A stretch of 5,965 nt of DNA from an uncultured bacterium. Its GTDB lineage: Bacteria > Verrucomicrobiota > Lentisphaeria > Victivallales > Victivallaceae. Below the pieces are notes generated by a model. That model made no database searches and was not told the DNA's origin. It saw nothing but the letters and a program-made list of their open reading frames with translations. This document shows, piece by piece, positions 1 through 5,620 of this stretch (the first letter of the stretch is position 1; each line of letters opens with the position of its first letter). Both the position numbers and the translations under genes were made by a program. The DNA is taken from contig CASECL010000272.1 of the NCBI GenBank assembly GCA_949286445.1, forward strand, positions 1-5,965, in the 5' to 3' direction.

Positions 1-638
1 CTGAGGGGGAAAAAATAGCGGAAAGTTTTTATGTCCAGTCCGGCTGTTACGGCAAAGGATACTCCCGGGCCACGATAAAAAAACTTCCCGGCGGTCAGAA
101 GATGATCCGCAATGTTTTTGTTGAACTTCCGGAGGCAAAACTTCCTGCTGTAAAAAGGAAAATTGCCGGACGCCTGTCATCACCACTGTCTGCACCGGAA
201 GGCGCCTCTGAAAACGCTCCATTTCCCAGGCTGGTTGCTGAATCATTGCGGGATTGTGCCGATGCCGATGCGGCCATCTTTGAGTGTGGAGCGTTTAACA
301 AAAGTGTCGGACCGGAACTTACGGAGTTTGATCTTTATCTGCTTTTTCCCTATGAAGACCATGCTGCGGTAGTGGAAGTAACTCCGGATGAATATGTTAA
401 CCTCATCAAAGAGTGCCGCGGCAAGCTGAGAAAATATAAGTCTGCCCTGGGATTTTCCCCGGCCACTCCGCCGAAAGGTCAGAAAATCAATCTGGCGGTG
501 TCCGGCTATATGCTGGCGGGAGGCGGCAGCCGTCATCCGGAATTTGCCAAATTGTTGGAAAAAAAGGATCGGAGATGGCGTGATTTGAAAACCCCCATGC
601 GGGAGATATTCCGCAAACATGTGCTGAAGTCGCACTGA
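1..638 (+). CDS. 5'-nucleotidase/UshA-type metallophosphatase, C-terminal fragment (5' end outside window)
   Basis: The frame ending at the TGA of 636-638 is open to the left edge (first full codon at 3), so the ATG at 102 is probably internal and 211 residues are visible. The first ~30 residues (FYVQSGCYGKGYSRATI) look like the last strand of the metallophosphoesterase domain, which usually reads VQAGxYGxxLGR. The rest fits the 5'-nucleotidase C-terminal domain. From the ATG at 102 it shows PFPRLVAESLR (40-50), ADAAIFECGAF (55-65), LTEFDLYLLFPYEDHAAVVEVTPDEY (73-98) and a late VSGYMLAGGG (133-142). Enzymes of this family are exported and hydrolyse nucleotides or UDP-sugars using metal ions bound in the absent N-terminal domain. 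Substrate-pocket motifs are altered: NGGxxR reads ECGAFN and GGDGY reads GGGSR, so specificity may differ. The family call is by motif memory and not a database search. Confidence 0.75.
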   Translation, partial: EGEKIAESFYVQSGCYGKGYSRATIKKLPGGQKMIRNVFVELPEAKLPAVKRKIAGRLSSPLSAPEGASENAPFPRLVAESLRDCADADAAIFECGAFNKSVGPELTEFDLYLLFPYEDHAAVVEVTPDEYVNLIKECRGKLRKYKSALGFSPATPPKGQKINLAVSGYMLAGGGSRHPEFAKLLEKKDRRWRDLKTPMREIFRKHVLKSH

Positions 639-687
639 AAAGCCGGATGGCTTGCCGGAAAGAATGCGCTGAAGTAAGTTTTTATGC

Positions 688-715
688 TTGAAAAACTCTA
701 AAAACAGAGTATATT
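688..715 (+). promoter_or_regulatory. Candidate sigma70-type promoter for thrC
   Basis: TTGAAA at 688-693 and TATATT at 710-715 are separated by 16 bp, each one mismatch from the consensus hexamers. They lie 52 bp before the thrC start in a gap of otherwise AT-rich sequence. The spacer carries a short inverted repeat, ACTCT (695-699) and AGAGT (706-710), which could be a protein-binding dyad or chance. No leader peptide or long attenuator is visible between the promoter and the ATG. Confidence 0.5.
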
Positions 716-766
716 CTTAGGATAATAATTTCGGCTTAGTGAAAATAGAAAGGTGTCTTTACTGTT

Positions 767-2059
767 ATGAAGAAGATGGAAGCATATTTAAAGTGCATAC
801 GCTGCGGCAAAGAATATGATCTCGGACAGGTACGCTATACCTGCGATTGCGGCGGAACACTTGATCTGAAGCGCGATTTTGACGGCGTTGACGGCATGGA
901 GTTAAAAGATCTGTGGGAAAAACGCTGGGGAGCACGTTCCGGATCGGCAATGTCCGGAGTGTGGCGTTATAAAGAGCTTGTTTTTGATCTTCCTGATGAT
1001 AAAATTGTTACCCGGATGGAGGGAAACACCCGGATGTATCCGGCAGGAAAGGCCGGAAAGTATGCCGGCTTGAAGAACTTCCTGCTTAAGCATGAGGGGG
1101 AAAATCCTACCGGAAGTTTCAAAGACCGCGGTATGACTTGCGGAGCGACGGCGGCAAAATTCTATAACGCGACCACGGTGGCTTGCGCCAGTACCGGCAA
1201 TACATCAGCTTCAATGGCCTCTTATGCCGCATGTTCCGGGATGAAATCACTGATTTTTATTCCGGAAGGAAAAATTGCCTACGGTAAACTTGCCCAGGCA
1301 TTGGCATTCGGCGGACGTACATTGCAGATAAAAGGCAATTTTGACGATGCCATGACACTGGTGCAGGAGGTTTGCGCCAAACTTAATATCTATTTACTTA
1401 ACTCCATCAATCCATTCCGTATTGAGGGACAGAAAGCAATCTGTTTTGAAATTCTCCAGCAGCTCAACTGGCAGGTGCCGGACTGGTTTGTCATCCCCGG
1501 CGGCAACCTGGGAAACAACAGCGCATTATCCAAGGCTTTGGAAGAGCTTTATACTCTCGGCATAATCAATAAAAAACCCCGTATTGCGGTAATTCAGGCC
1601 GCCGGAGCTGCGCCGCTGGTGAAAATGTGGAAAGAACATACCCCGTTTGAGCCGGTGAAAAATCCGGAAACCATTGCCACTGCCATAAAGATCGGCAATC
1701 CGGTGTCCTATGAAAAATCACTTCGCGGACTGAAATGGAGCAATGGTGTGGTTGAAAGCGTTACCGAACAGGAGATCATGGACGCCAAAGCAATGGTGGA
1801 CGCCGCCGGTATCGGAGCGGAACCGGCAAGCTGCTGTTCAGTTGCGGGGGCTAAAAAACTTGTGGAGGCAGGAGTCATTGATCCGGAAGCCACAGTGGTT
1901 GGCATATTGACTGGCAATATACTTAAAGACCCTGACGCCGTAATTGGATATCACCAGGATACGCTGGGAAAACTTGGCATCAAAGGCACCTACGCCAATA
2001 AGCCGACAGTGATAGAACCTGATCTTGAAGCGGTTAAAGCTGCCGTTTTTGCTGATTGA
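767..2059 (+). CDS. thrC: Threonine synthase with N-terminal zinc-ribbon-like segment
   Basis: This 430-residue fold-type II PLP enzyme converts O-phospho-L-homoserine to threonine and phosphate, the last step of threonine synthesis, in the cytoplasm. Residues 10-28 hold CxxC (C10, C13) and CxC (C26, C28), a probable zinc-binding knuckle found in many threonine synthases. The PLP lysine is K119 in ENPTGSFKDRG. STGNTSAS (142-149) and the glycine-rich loop PGGNLGN (244-250) should hold the substrate and the cofactor phosphate, and EPASC (352-356) and LTGN (381-384) are further typical active-site segments. The length fits the longer members of the family. The ATG at 767 has only a weak AGG-type ribosome site (751-753); an in-frame ATG at 776 is possible but would start just before the Cys motif. 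It appears monocistronic, with its own promoter and a terminator after it. No homoserine kinase or dehydrogenase lies beside it. Confidence 0.93.
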   Translation: MKKMEAYLKCIRCGKEYDLGQVRYTCDCGGTLDLKRDFDGVDGMELKDLWEKRWGARSGSAMSGVWRYKELVFDLPDDKIVTRMEGNTRMYPAGKAGKYAGLKNFLLKHEGENPTGSFKDRGMTCGATAAKFYNATTVACASTGNTSASMASYAACSGMKSLIFIPEGKIAYGKLAQALAFGGRTLQIKGNFDDAMTLVQEVCAKLNIYLLNSINPFRIEGQKAICFEILQQLNWQVPDWFVIPGGNLGNNSALSKALEELYTLGIINKKPRIAVIQAAGAAPLVKMWKEHTPFEPVKNPETIATAIKIGNPVSYEKSLRGLKWSNGVVESVTEQEIMDAKAMVDAAGIGAEPASCCSVAGAKKLVEAGVIDPEATVVGILTGNILKDPDAVIGYHQDTLGKLGIKGTYANKPTVIEPDLEAVKAAVFAD

Positions 2060-2066
2060 AATCATT

Positions 2067-2096
2067 TCCGGCAGTATTTGCAGCCTGCCGGATTTT
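2067..2096 (+). terminator. Probable intrinsic terminator after thrC
   Basis: TCCGGCAG (2067-2074) pairs perfectly with CTGCCGGA (2085-2092) around a 10-nt loop, eight bases after the thrC stop codon. A short run of four T (2093-2096) follows. The GC-rich stem is convincing, but the T tract is brief, so termination may be partial. Confidence 0.55.
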
Positions 2097-2097
2097 G

Positions 2098-2118
2098 ATC
2101 ATAATCTTATATTATGAT
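2098..2118. promoter_or_regulatory. Perfect 8-bp AT-rich inverted repeat upstream of nifS (operator-like)
   Basis: ATCATAAT (2098-2105) and ATTATGAT (2111-2118) are exact reverse complements around a 5-bp spacer, 33 bp before the desulfurase start. The right arm contains TATGAT (2113-2118), a possible -10 box; no good -35 was found at the proper distance. As RNA the stem would be weak, so a dimeric repressor site over the promoter is more likely than a terminator. The arm-spacer-arm form is like metal- or redox-sensing regulator boxes (Fur/PerR class), but the sequence does not match one consensus well enough to name it. Confidence 0.45.
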
Positions 2119-2151
2119 ACGCAATAAAAAACGGAGGGGGAGGCTGGAATT

Positions 2152-3345
2152 ATGGAAAAAAGAATAATTTATCTGGATAATAACGCCACCACCCGGGTGG
2201 ATGACGCCGCTGCGGCGGCGATGCTGCCGTTTCTGACGGAGAGATATGGCAACCCATCCAGCATACATACCTTTGGCGGCAGTGTGATGGCTGAGGTGGA
2301 AAAAGCCAGAATGAGCGTGGCCGGGCTGCTCAATGCCACCGGGCGTGACCGTGAAGGCCGGGCAAGTGAAATCATATTTACCAGCTGCGGAACAGAAAGC
2401 GATAATGCGGCAATAAACGCTGCGACCGTTCTTCTGCCGAAACGCAGAAAACTGGTATCAACTGTGGTGGAACATCCCGCGATATTGAATACGCTTGATG
2501 TGTTCCGCCGCAAAGGGTTCGAGATTGAATTGCTTCCGGTTGACGACAAGGGAAGAATAAACCTGGCTGACCTGGAAAAGGCAGTGGACAGCAATACCGC
2601 TTTGGTCAGCATCATGCTGGCCAATAATGAGATCGGTAATATCTATCCGGTAAAAGAGGCCGCTGATATTGCCCATGCCGCCGGGGCGTTATTCCATACC
2701 GATGCGGTGCAGGCAGTGGGGAAAGTGCCGATTGATTTGTCGGACGGCAAAATTGATTTTCTGACGCTATCAGGCCATAAGCTTCACGCTCCCAAAGGGA
2801 TAGGTGTATTATATGTGAGAAGCGGTGTACGCTTTACCCCCTTTGTTATCGGCGGTCATCAGGAGCGCGGCCGGCGCGGCGGTACGGAAAACGTCCCGTC
2901 TATTGTAGCACTGGGCTGCGCAGCTGAACTTGCCCGGGCAAATATGGCGGAAGAACGGGTGAAACTGGCAGAATTGCGAGATCATCTGGAGGAGGGGGTA
3001 TTGAAAAGTATTCCGAGTGTCCGGATAAACGGCGACCGCCAGAACCGTCTTCCCAACACCAGTTCAATCAGTTTTGAGTACATAGAGGGAGAGTCCATTC
3101 TTCTGATGCTGAATATGTTCGGCATTTGCGCCTCTTCGGGTAGTGCCTGTACTACTGGAAGTCTGGAGCCGTCACATGTTCTTATGTCGATGAAGCTGCC
3201 TTATACCGCGGCCCACGGCACGATAAGATTCAGTTTATCCAAATATAATACCAGAGAAGAGATCGATTATGTTCTGGATAAACTTCCGCCGATTATTTCA
3301 CGTTTGCGTTCAATGTCACCATATTGGGAGAACCGGAAAAAATGA
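2152..3345 (+). CDS. nifS: Cysteine desulfurase, NifS/IscS type
   Basis: This 397-residue fold-type I PLP enzyme removes sulfur from L-cysteine, giving alanine and a protein persulfide used for Fe-S clusters or thiolated cofactors. The N terminus YLDNNATTRVD and YGNPSSIH (32-39) are standard. H108 in VEHPA stacks on PLP, N159 in LANNEIG and the HTDAVQ segment (182-187) contact the cofactor, and K210 in SGHK is the Schiff-base lysine. The catalytic cysteine is C333 in ASSGSAC. TGSLEPSHVLMSM after it is typical of NifS-like class I enzymes and unlike SufS. The ATG is preceded by a strong GGAGGGGG (2133-2140). The stop overlaps the next start by four bases, so the two proteins are probably made together. 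No IscU/NifU scaffold gene is adjacent, so its role (housekeeping Fe-S, nitrogenase or tRNA thiolation) cannot be set from context; nifS names the sequence type only. Confidence 0.93.
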   Translation: MEKRIIYLDNNATTRVDDAAAAAMLPFLTERYGNPSSIHTFGGSVMAEVEKARMSVAGLLNATGRDREGRASEIIFTSCGTESDNAAINAATVLLPKRRKLVSTVVEHPAILNTLDVFRRKGFEIELLPVDDKGRINLADLEKAVDSNTALVSIMLANNEIGNIYPVKEAADIAHAAGALFHTDAVQAVGKVPIDLSDGKIDFLTLSGHKLHAPKGIGVLYVRSGVRFTPFVIGGHQERGRRGGTENVPSIVALGCAAELARANMAEERVKLAELRDHLEEGVLKSIPSVRINGDRQNRLPNTSSISFEYIEGESILLMLNMFGICASSGSACTTGSLEPSHVLMSMKLPYTAAHGTIRFSLSKYNTREEIDYVLDKLPPIISRLRSMSPYWENRKK

Positions 3346-3617
3346 GTGAGATTATTTTAGGCAAAAAGGATCTTGAGTATCCCCGTCCCTGGTGTTACCG
3401 GATAATCGTGGAACGGGAGGCGTTGTCGGTACAGGCGGAAATCGGAAAAATAATGCGGGATCGCAATCTTGATGCCACCGCCTTGACTCCGGCAGGCGCA
3501 TCCGGAGGCGGGCGTTATGTGGTGTATCAGCTGATCTGTGAAGTGTCGGATCGTGATGATATGAGTAAACTTGGAAACGATTTAGCCTCGATAAAAGGGG
3601 TTAAAATGGTGATTTAA
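3342..3617 (+). CDS. DUF493 (YbeD-like) small protein
   Basis: This 91-residue soluble protein matches the DUF493/YbeD pattern. An early EYPRPWCYRIIVE segment (residues ~12-24) corresponds to the YPCxFPFKVIG region of YbeD. It is followed by a helix, then GGRYVVYQLICEV like the GNYxSVSITI strand, and a closing SIKGVKMVI like the IDIVRMVL end. The family has an ACT-like alpha/beta fold and no established biochemical role. The ATG at 3342 overlaps the nifS TGA as ATGA and has GGGAG at 3326-3330 inside nifS, which argues for translational coupling. A TTG 18 bases upstream is in frame but far less likely. The pairing with a cysteine desulfurase suggests a helper role in sulfur or Fe-S metabolism; this is inference from position. 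Confidence 0.8.
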   Translation: MSEIILGKKDLEYPRPWCYRIIVEREALSVQAEIGKIMRDRNLDATALTPAGASGGGRYVVYQLICEVSDRDDMSKLGNDLASIKGVKMVI

Positions 3618-3639
3618 GGCAGAAAAATCGTTTTTTTTT
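3608..3639 (+). terminator. Weak intrinsic terminator candidate after the nifS-DUF493 pair
   Basis: GATTT (3611-3615) can pair with AAATC (3625-3629), extended by G-U pairs on the outside, and is followed at once by nine T (3631-3639). The stem is AU-rich and overlaps the stop codon, so its stability is low. The T tract and its place before a new promoter make a termination role plausible. Confidence 0.4.
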
Positions 3640-3660
3640 CACAATTTTAGGGAAGATGAT

Positions 3661-3689
3661 TTGACAATTGATTTTTCCCGTGCTAATGT
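3661..3689 (+). promoter_or_regulatory. Strong sigma70-type promoter, extended -10, for the coiled-coil operon
   Basis: A perfect TTGACA (3661-3666) is followed after 17 bp by TAATGT (3684-3689). The TG of an extended -10 element sits at 3681-3682. The -10 is imperfect but keeps the key T-A---T bases. Transcription would start near 3696, giving a ~60-nt AT-rich leader. Within that leader TTGTTT (3711-3716) and AAACAA (3719-3724) form a near-perfect palindrome. AGGAG (3744-3748) is the ribosome site. Confidence 0.6.
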
Positions 3690-3755
3690 TATGTCAAAGA
3701 GAGTATTTTTTTGTTTCAAAACAATTAGAAATTAAAATCAAATAGGAGCGTCTTG

Positions 3756-4952
3756 ATGAAAGTATTTAATGTGGTCCTGAGTGTTTTGGTGTTGCTTGCC
3801 GCGATTGCCAGCGCCGTGTTCTCTTACTTTCTGTGGGAAAAGCGTGTTGCTCTGGTTGATGGCTGGTACAAGATGGTGGCAGCTATCGAAGAGTCCGCAA
3901 AGAGCATGGATAAAAACAGCGGCACCAACTCGGCGAAATCGCTTTCCCGTGAGTCCCTGGATCATCGCAAACTTGCGGATCTGGACGGAAATCTTGCCGC
4001 TCTTACCCAGGAAGCGGCGGCTTTGAGCGCGACGCGTGATGCTTTGGCCGCGGCAATATACAATATGGCTCAGGTACTCGAGCTGGAAGGAGTCGCTGCA
4101 GAGGCTGAGTTTATGAGCATTGCCAAAGCTGGCGAAAGCCTGGTGGATGTGAAGAATAAAACCCGTCTTCACAAGGAAAATTATGATAAATTTGTAGCCG
4201 GGGTGATTTCGGCGGCTTCCAAGGCTGGCGTAACCCTTACCAGGGATGAAATCAAAAACAATCCTGAGGCTGCCGCCCGCAAACTTTCCGACAAGATTGC
4301 ATCCATCAATTCTCAGCTGGATGCTTATCGCAAAACAGTATCTGAAATTGCCAATATCGCCGGATTGAAGAATTTCAATGCCAATGCGGCTGATATCGGT
4401 GAATCTCTCAAGAAAGTCTCAGCCGCAGTGCGTGAGCTCAACGATCAGCTTCAAACATTCCGCAGCCGTGCCGGACAGTCCATCCGTGAGACTGGAAGCG
4501 AAGCTGACCGTCTGCGCCGTGAACTGGCCCAGAAAGATGCTGCCATCCGCAAGATCAATAAATACCTTGGACTGGATGAGAATGGCGATCTGCCGAAGCC
4601 GCTGCCGTGGGATGCCGGTTCTGCTGAAGCCAAGAGCCAGGTCTTGGGCAAGATCCTCTCCATCAATCCTGAATTTGGTTTCGCGTCCAGCGATCTTTCC
4701 ACCAAAACCCGTGTGAAACAGCAGGCTGACAAGATTGTCTGGGACAAAATCGATCCGAAAATTTCAGTCGGTGATGTGCTGATCGTGGCAAGAAACTGGA
4801 ACTCTGACGCCGAGGTGAAGTTCGTCGCCCGGGTCAAAGTGGAAAAAGTTGACGAAAAAGGGTCCGTACTTATTCCGCTCTCCGGAGGTAAAGATATTCA
4901 GGTTGGCGATGTGGTGTTCTACCCCAACAACGTAAAAGCCAACAAGAAATAA
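3756..4952 (+). CDS. Membrane-anchored coiled-coil protein with C-terminal beta-rich domain, unknown function
   Basis: I do not recognise a named family. The 398-residue protein starts with one hydrophobic segment (residues ~4-27, ending WEKR), which would anchor it in the inner membrane; an ASA at 18-20 could be a cleavage site, but the hydrophobic run continues past it. Residues ~75-270 are rich in Ala, Lys, Glu, Asp and Leu with heptad-like spacing, so a long helical or coiled-coil rod is likely, broken by KAGVTLTRDEIKNNP (156-170). From ~296 to 392 the sequence turns beta-rich, with VLGKILSIN, SVGDVLIVAR, ARVKVEKVDEKGSVL and IQVGDVVFYPN. This resembles the GD-turn small barrels of envelope proteins such as the FlgT C-terminal region, by eye only. 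The ATG at 3756 has AGGAG seven bases before it; a TTG at 3753 is too close to that site. It heads an apparent operon with two tiny membrane proteins, so an envelope scaffold role is inferred. Confidence 0.85.
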   Translation: MKVFNVVLSVLVLLAAIASAVFSYFLWEKRVALVDGWYKMVAAIEESAKSMDKNSGTNSAKSLSRESLDHRKLADLDGNLAALTQEAAALSATRDALAAAIYNMAQVLELEGVAAEAEFMSIAKAGESLVDVKNKTRLHKENYDKFVAGVISAASKAGVTLTRDEIKNNPEAAARKLSDKIASINSQLDAYRKTVSEIANIAGLKNFNANAADIGESLKKVSAAVRELNDQLQTFRSRAGQSIRETGSEADRLRRELAQKDAAIRKINKYLGLDENGDLPKPLPWDAGSAEAKSQVLGKILSINPEFGFASSDLSTKTRVKQQADKIVWDKIDPKISVGDVLIVARNWNSDAEVKFVARVKVEKVDEKGSVLIPLSGGKDIQVGDVVFYPNNVKANKK

Positions 4953-4981
4953 TTGAATTCCAACGTGGAGCTTGAGGAAAT

Positions 4982-5089
4982 ATGTTGACAAGCAAATTAT
5001 TCACTGCGCTTATCACGGTAACATTTCTGGCGGCCGCCGCAGCGGTAACGTTCCAGGTGATGGAGCTTGATCTGCTGGGATTCTTCTAA
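4982..5089 (+). CDS. 35-residue hydrophobic single-span membrane protein
   Basis: This short gene encodes 35 residues: MLTSK, a hydrophobic run LFTALITVTFLAAAAAVTF (6-24), then QVMELDLLGFF. It would span the membrane once with a very short acidic tail. GAGGA (4974-4978) lies close to the ATG and GTGGAG (4965-4970) is a second possible ribosome site. It begins 29 bases after the coiled-coil gene and ends seven bases before the next ATG, as in a tight operon. Its start K-L/V-F followed by small and aliphatic residues resembles the anchor of the preceding protein (KVFNVVLSVLVLLAAIASA), which hints at common ancestry or at helices that pack together; short hydrophobic segments also look alike by chance. 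No known family was recognised. Support is the ribosome site, composition and context. Confidence 0.6.
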   Translation: MLTSKLFTALITVTFLAAAAAVTFQVMELDLLGFF

Positions 5090-5096
5090 GACAGAA

Positions 5097-5255
5097 ATGA
5101 AAAACATGATTGGCAGAGCCGTACTTGCGTTTTTAGCGGGGACGGCTCTTTTTTATATTTGCGGCGGCTGTGTGGATGATAATGTGGTAAGCCATTTACC
5201 GCAAAATCGTCCTGCAGATTGGGAGATGCGTCCGTTTGGCGATATGAGAAATTGA
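5097..5255 (+). CDS. Small lipoprotein-like exported protein (52 aa) with a terminator inside its frame
   Basis: The ATG at 5097 opens a 52-residue frame. It has positive residues (K2, R7), a hydrophobic stretch AVLAFLAGTALFYI (8-21), CGGC (22-25) and a polar remainder VDDNVVSHLPQNRPADWEMRPFGDMRN-like in style. C25 after Gly-Gly would suit lipid attachment and signal peptidase II, but the -3 position is Cys instead of Leu, so the lipobox is poor. The short Pro-Ala-Asp-Trp-Glu segment recalls the tails of small lipoproteins of PVC bacteria, from memory and unchecked. There is no clear ribosome site, and expression may depend on coupling to the upstream stop seven bases away. A strong hairpin and T run at 5115-5154 lies within the frame, which argues either against the gene or for read-through control. 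An upstream TTG at 5067 overlaps the previous gene and is less likely. Confidence 0.55.
   Translation: MKNMIGRAVLAFLAGTALFYICGGCVDDNVVSHLPQNRPADWEMRPFGDMRN
5115..5154 (+). terminator. Strong intrinsic terminator (inside the small lipoprotein-like ORF)
   Basis: AGAGCCGT (5115-5122) pairs perfectly with ACGGCTCT (5142-5149). After one A-G mismatch the stem continues with CTTGC (5124-5128) against GCGGG (5136-5140), using two G-U pairs and leaving a 7-nt loop. T5150-T5154 follow directly, then ATATTT. It lies 26 bases after the stop of the 35-residue gene, the usual place for an operon terminator, yet within the frame at 5097-5255. It is the best terminator in the window. Confidence 0.75.
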
Positions 5256-5508
5256 TATAGCAATTGTACTCCACTGTCTGTGGATGTGCGGAGCATGTTT
5301 GCCTTATTTCTTTTGCACTTTAGAGAATTTATATGCGCTGTATTAAGCGTGACAGGATGGAATTAAAACAGATATTTGTAATTGAATGATAAGTGGTTCT
5401 GATTATTGGGTTGATACCTTTTCTAACGTAAAAATGTTTGAAAACAAGTCAATTGCAAGTCCAGTATCAGATATTATCATATTGAAAATAATGCTGTATT
5501 GCAAATCG

Positions 5509-5536
5509 TTGAACAGATAAAGTTATATCATAAAAT
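5509..5536 (+). promoter_or_regulatory. Candidate promoter for the AhpD-like gene
   Basis: TTGAAC (5509-5514) and TAAAAT (5531-5536) have a 16-bp spacer, and the -10 differs from consensus by one base. This would give a leader of about 75 nt. A second option closer to the gene is TTGACC (5567-5572) with GATAAA (5589-5594), also at 16 bp. The sequence alone does not decide between them. Confidence 0.45.
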
Positions 5537-5556
5537 ATAAGTTGATTGGTTATATC

Positions 5557-5572
5557 GGTCATGACATTGACC
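5557..5572. promoter_or_regulatory. Compound TGAC/GTCA dyad before the AhpD-like gene (operator-like)
   Basis: GGTCATGACATTGACC contains GGTCA and TGACC as inverted arms six bases apart. The perfect palindrome GTCATGAC (5558-5565) overlaps the left arm. A further TGAC occurs at 5584-5587. The right arm coincides with the alternative -35 TTGACC, where a bound regulator would block RNA polymerase. The regulator is unknown. Confidence 0.4.
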
Positions 5573-5620
5573 TGAACACAAACTGACAGATAAAAATAAC
5601 TCTAAAGGAGGAGGTAGAAA

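Larger units (their letters stand above)
5256..5620. other. 365-bp AT-rich intergenic region
   Basis: No convincing gene was found. The region is clearly richer in A+T than the genes around it. It holds promoter-like and dyad sequences near its right end, listed separately. A 44-residue frame at 5386-5520 lacks a ribosome site. TTATAT (5523-5528), ATATAA (5535-5540) and TTATAT (5550-5555) form alternating inverted arms, and GTTATATC occurs twice (5522-5529, 5549-5556). A small RNA gene here cannot be excluded by eye. Confidence 0.6.

Noticed and set aside
641..652. AGCC-GGAT-GGCT hairpin after the nucleotidase stop as a terminator
   Set aside because: Only four base pairs and no T run directly after it.
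2169..2624. 151-codon frame on the minus strand inside nifS
   Set aside because: It mirrors the well-supported nifS coding frame, has a Ser/Arg-rich shadow composition and no ribosome site or domain.
3324..3344. TTG start for the DUF493 gene at 3324
   Set aside because: The ATG at 3342 has GGGAG at suitable distance and the typical four-base overlap with the nifS stop.
3640..3680. GGGAA/TTCCC inverted repeat (3650-3654, 3675-3679) around the -35 box as an operator
   Set aside because: Five-base arms 20 bp apart are weak and could easily be chance in this A/T-rich stretch.
4985..5014. TTGACA at 4985-4990 as a promoter for the small genes
   Set aside because: It sits in the start codons of the 35-residue gene, and no acceptable -10 lies 16-18 bp downstream (GCTTAT/CTTATC only).
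5270..5300. CCAC/GTGG and CTCC/GGAG pairing after the lipoprotein-like ORF as a terminator
   Set aside because: The pairing is short and interrupted, and no T tract follows.
5284..5346. 20-codon Cys-containing ORF
   Set aside because: Too short, no ribosome site and no conserved feature visible.
5386..5520. 44-residue forward ORF in the intergenic region
   Set aside because: No ribosome site before the ATG, AT-rich low-information translation and no domain features; the candidate promoter for the next gene overlaps its end.
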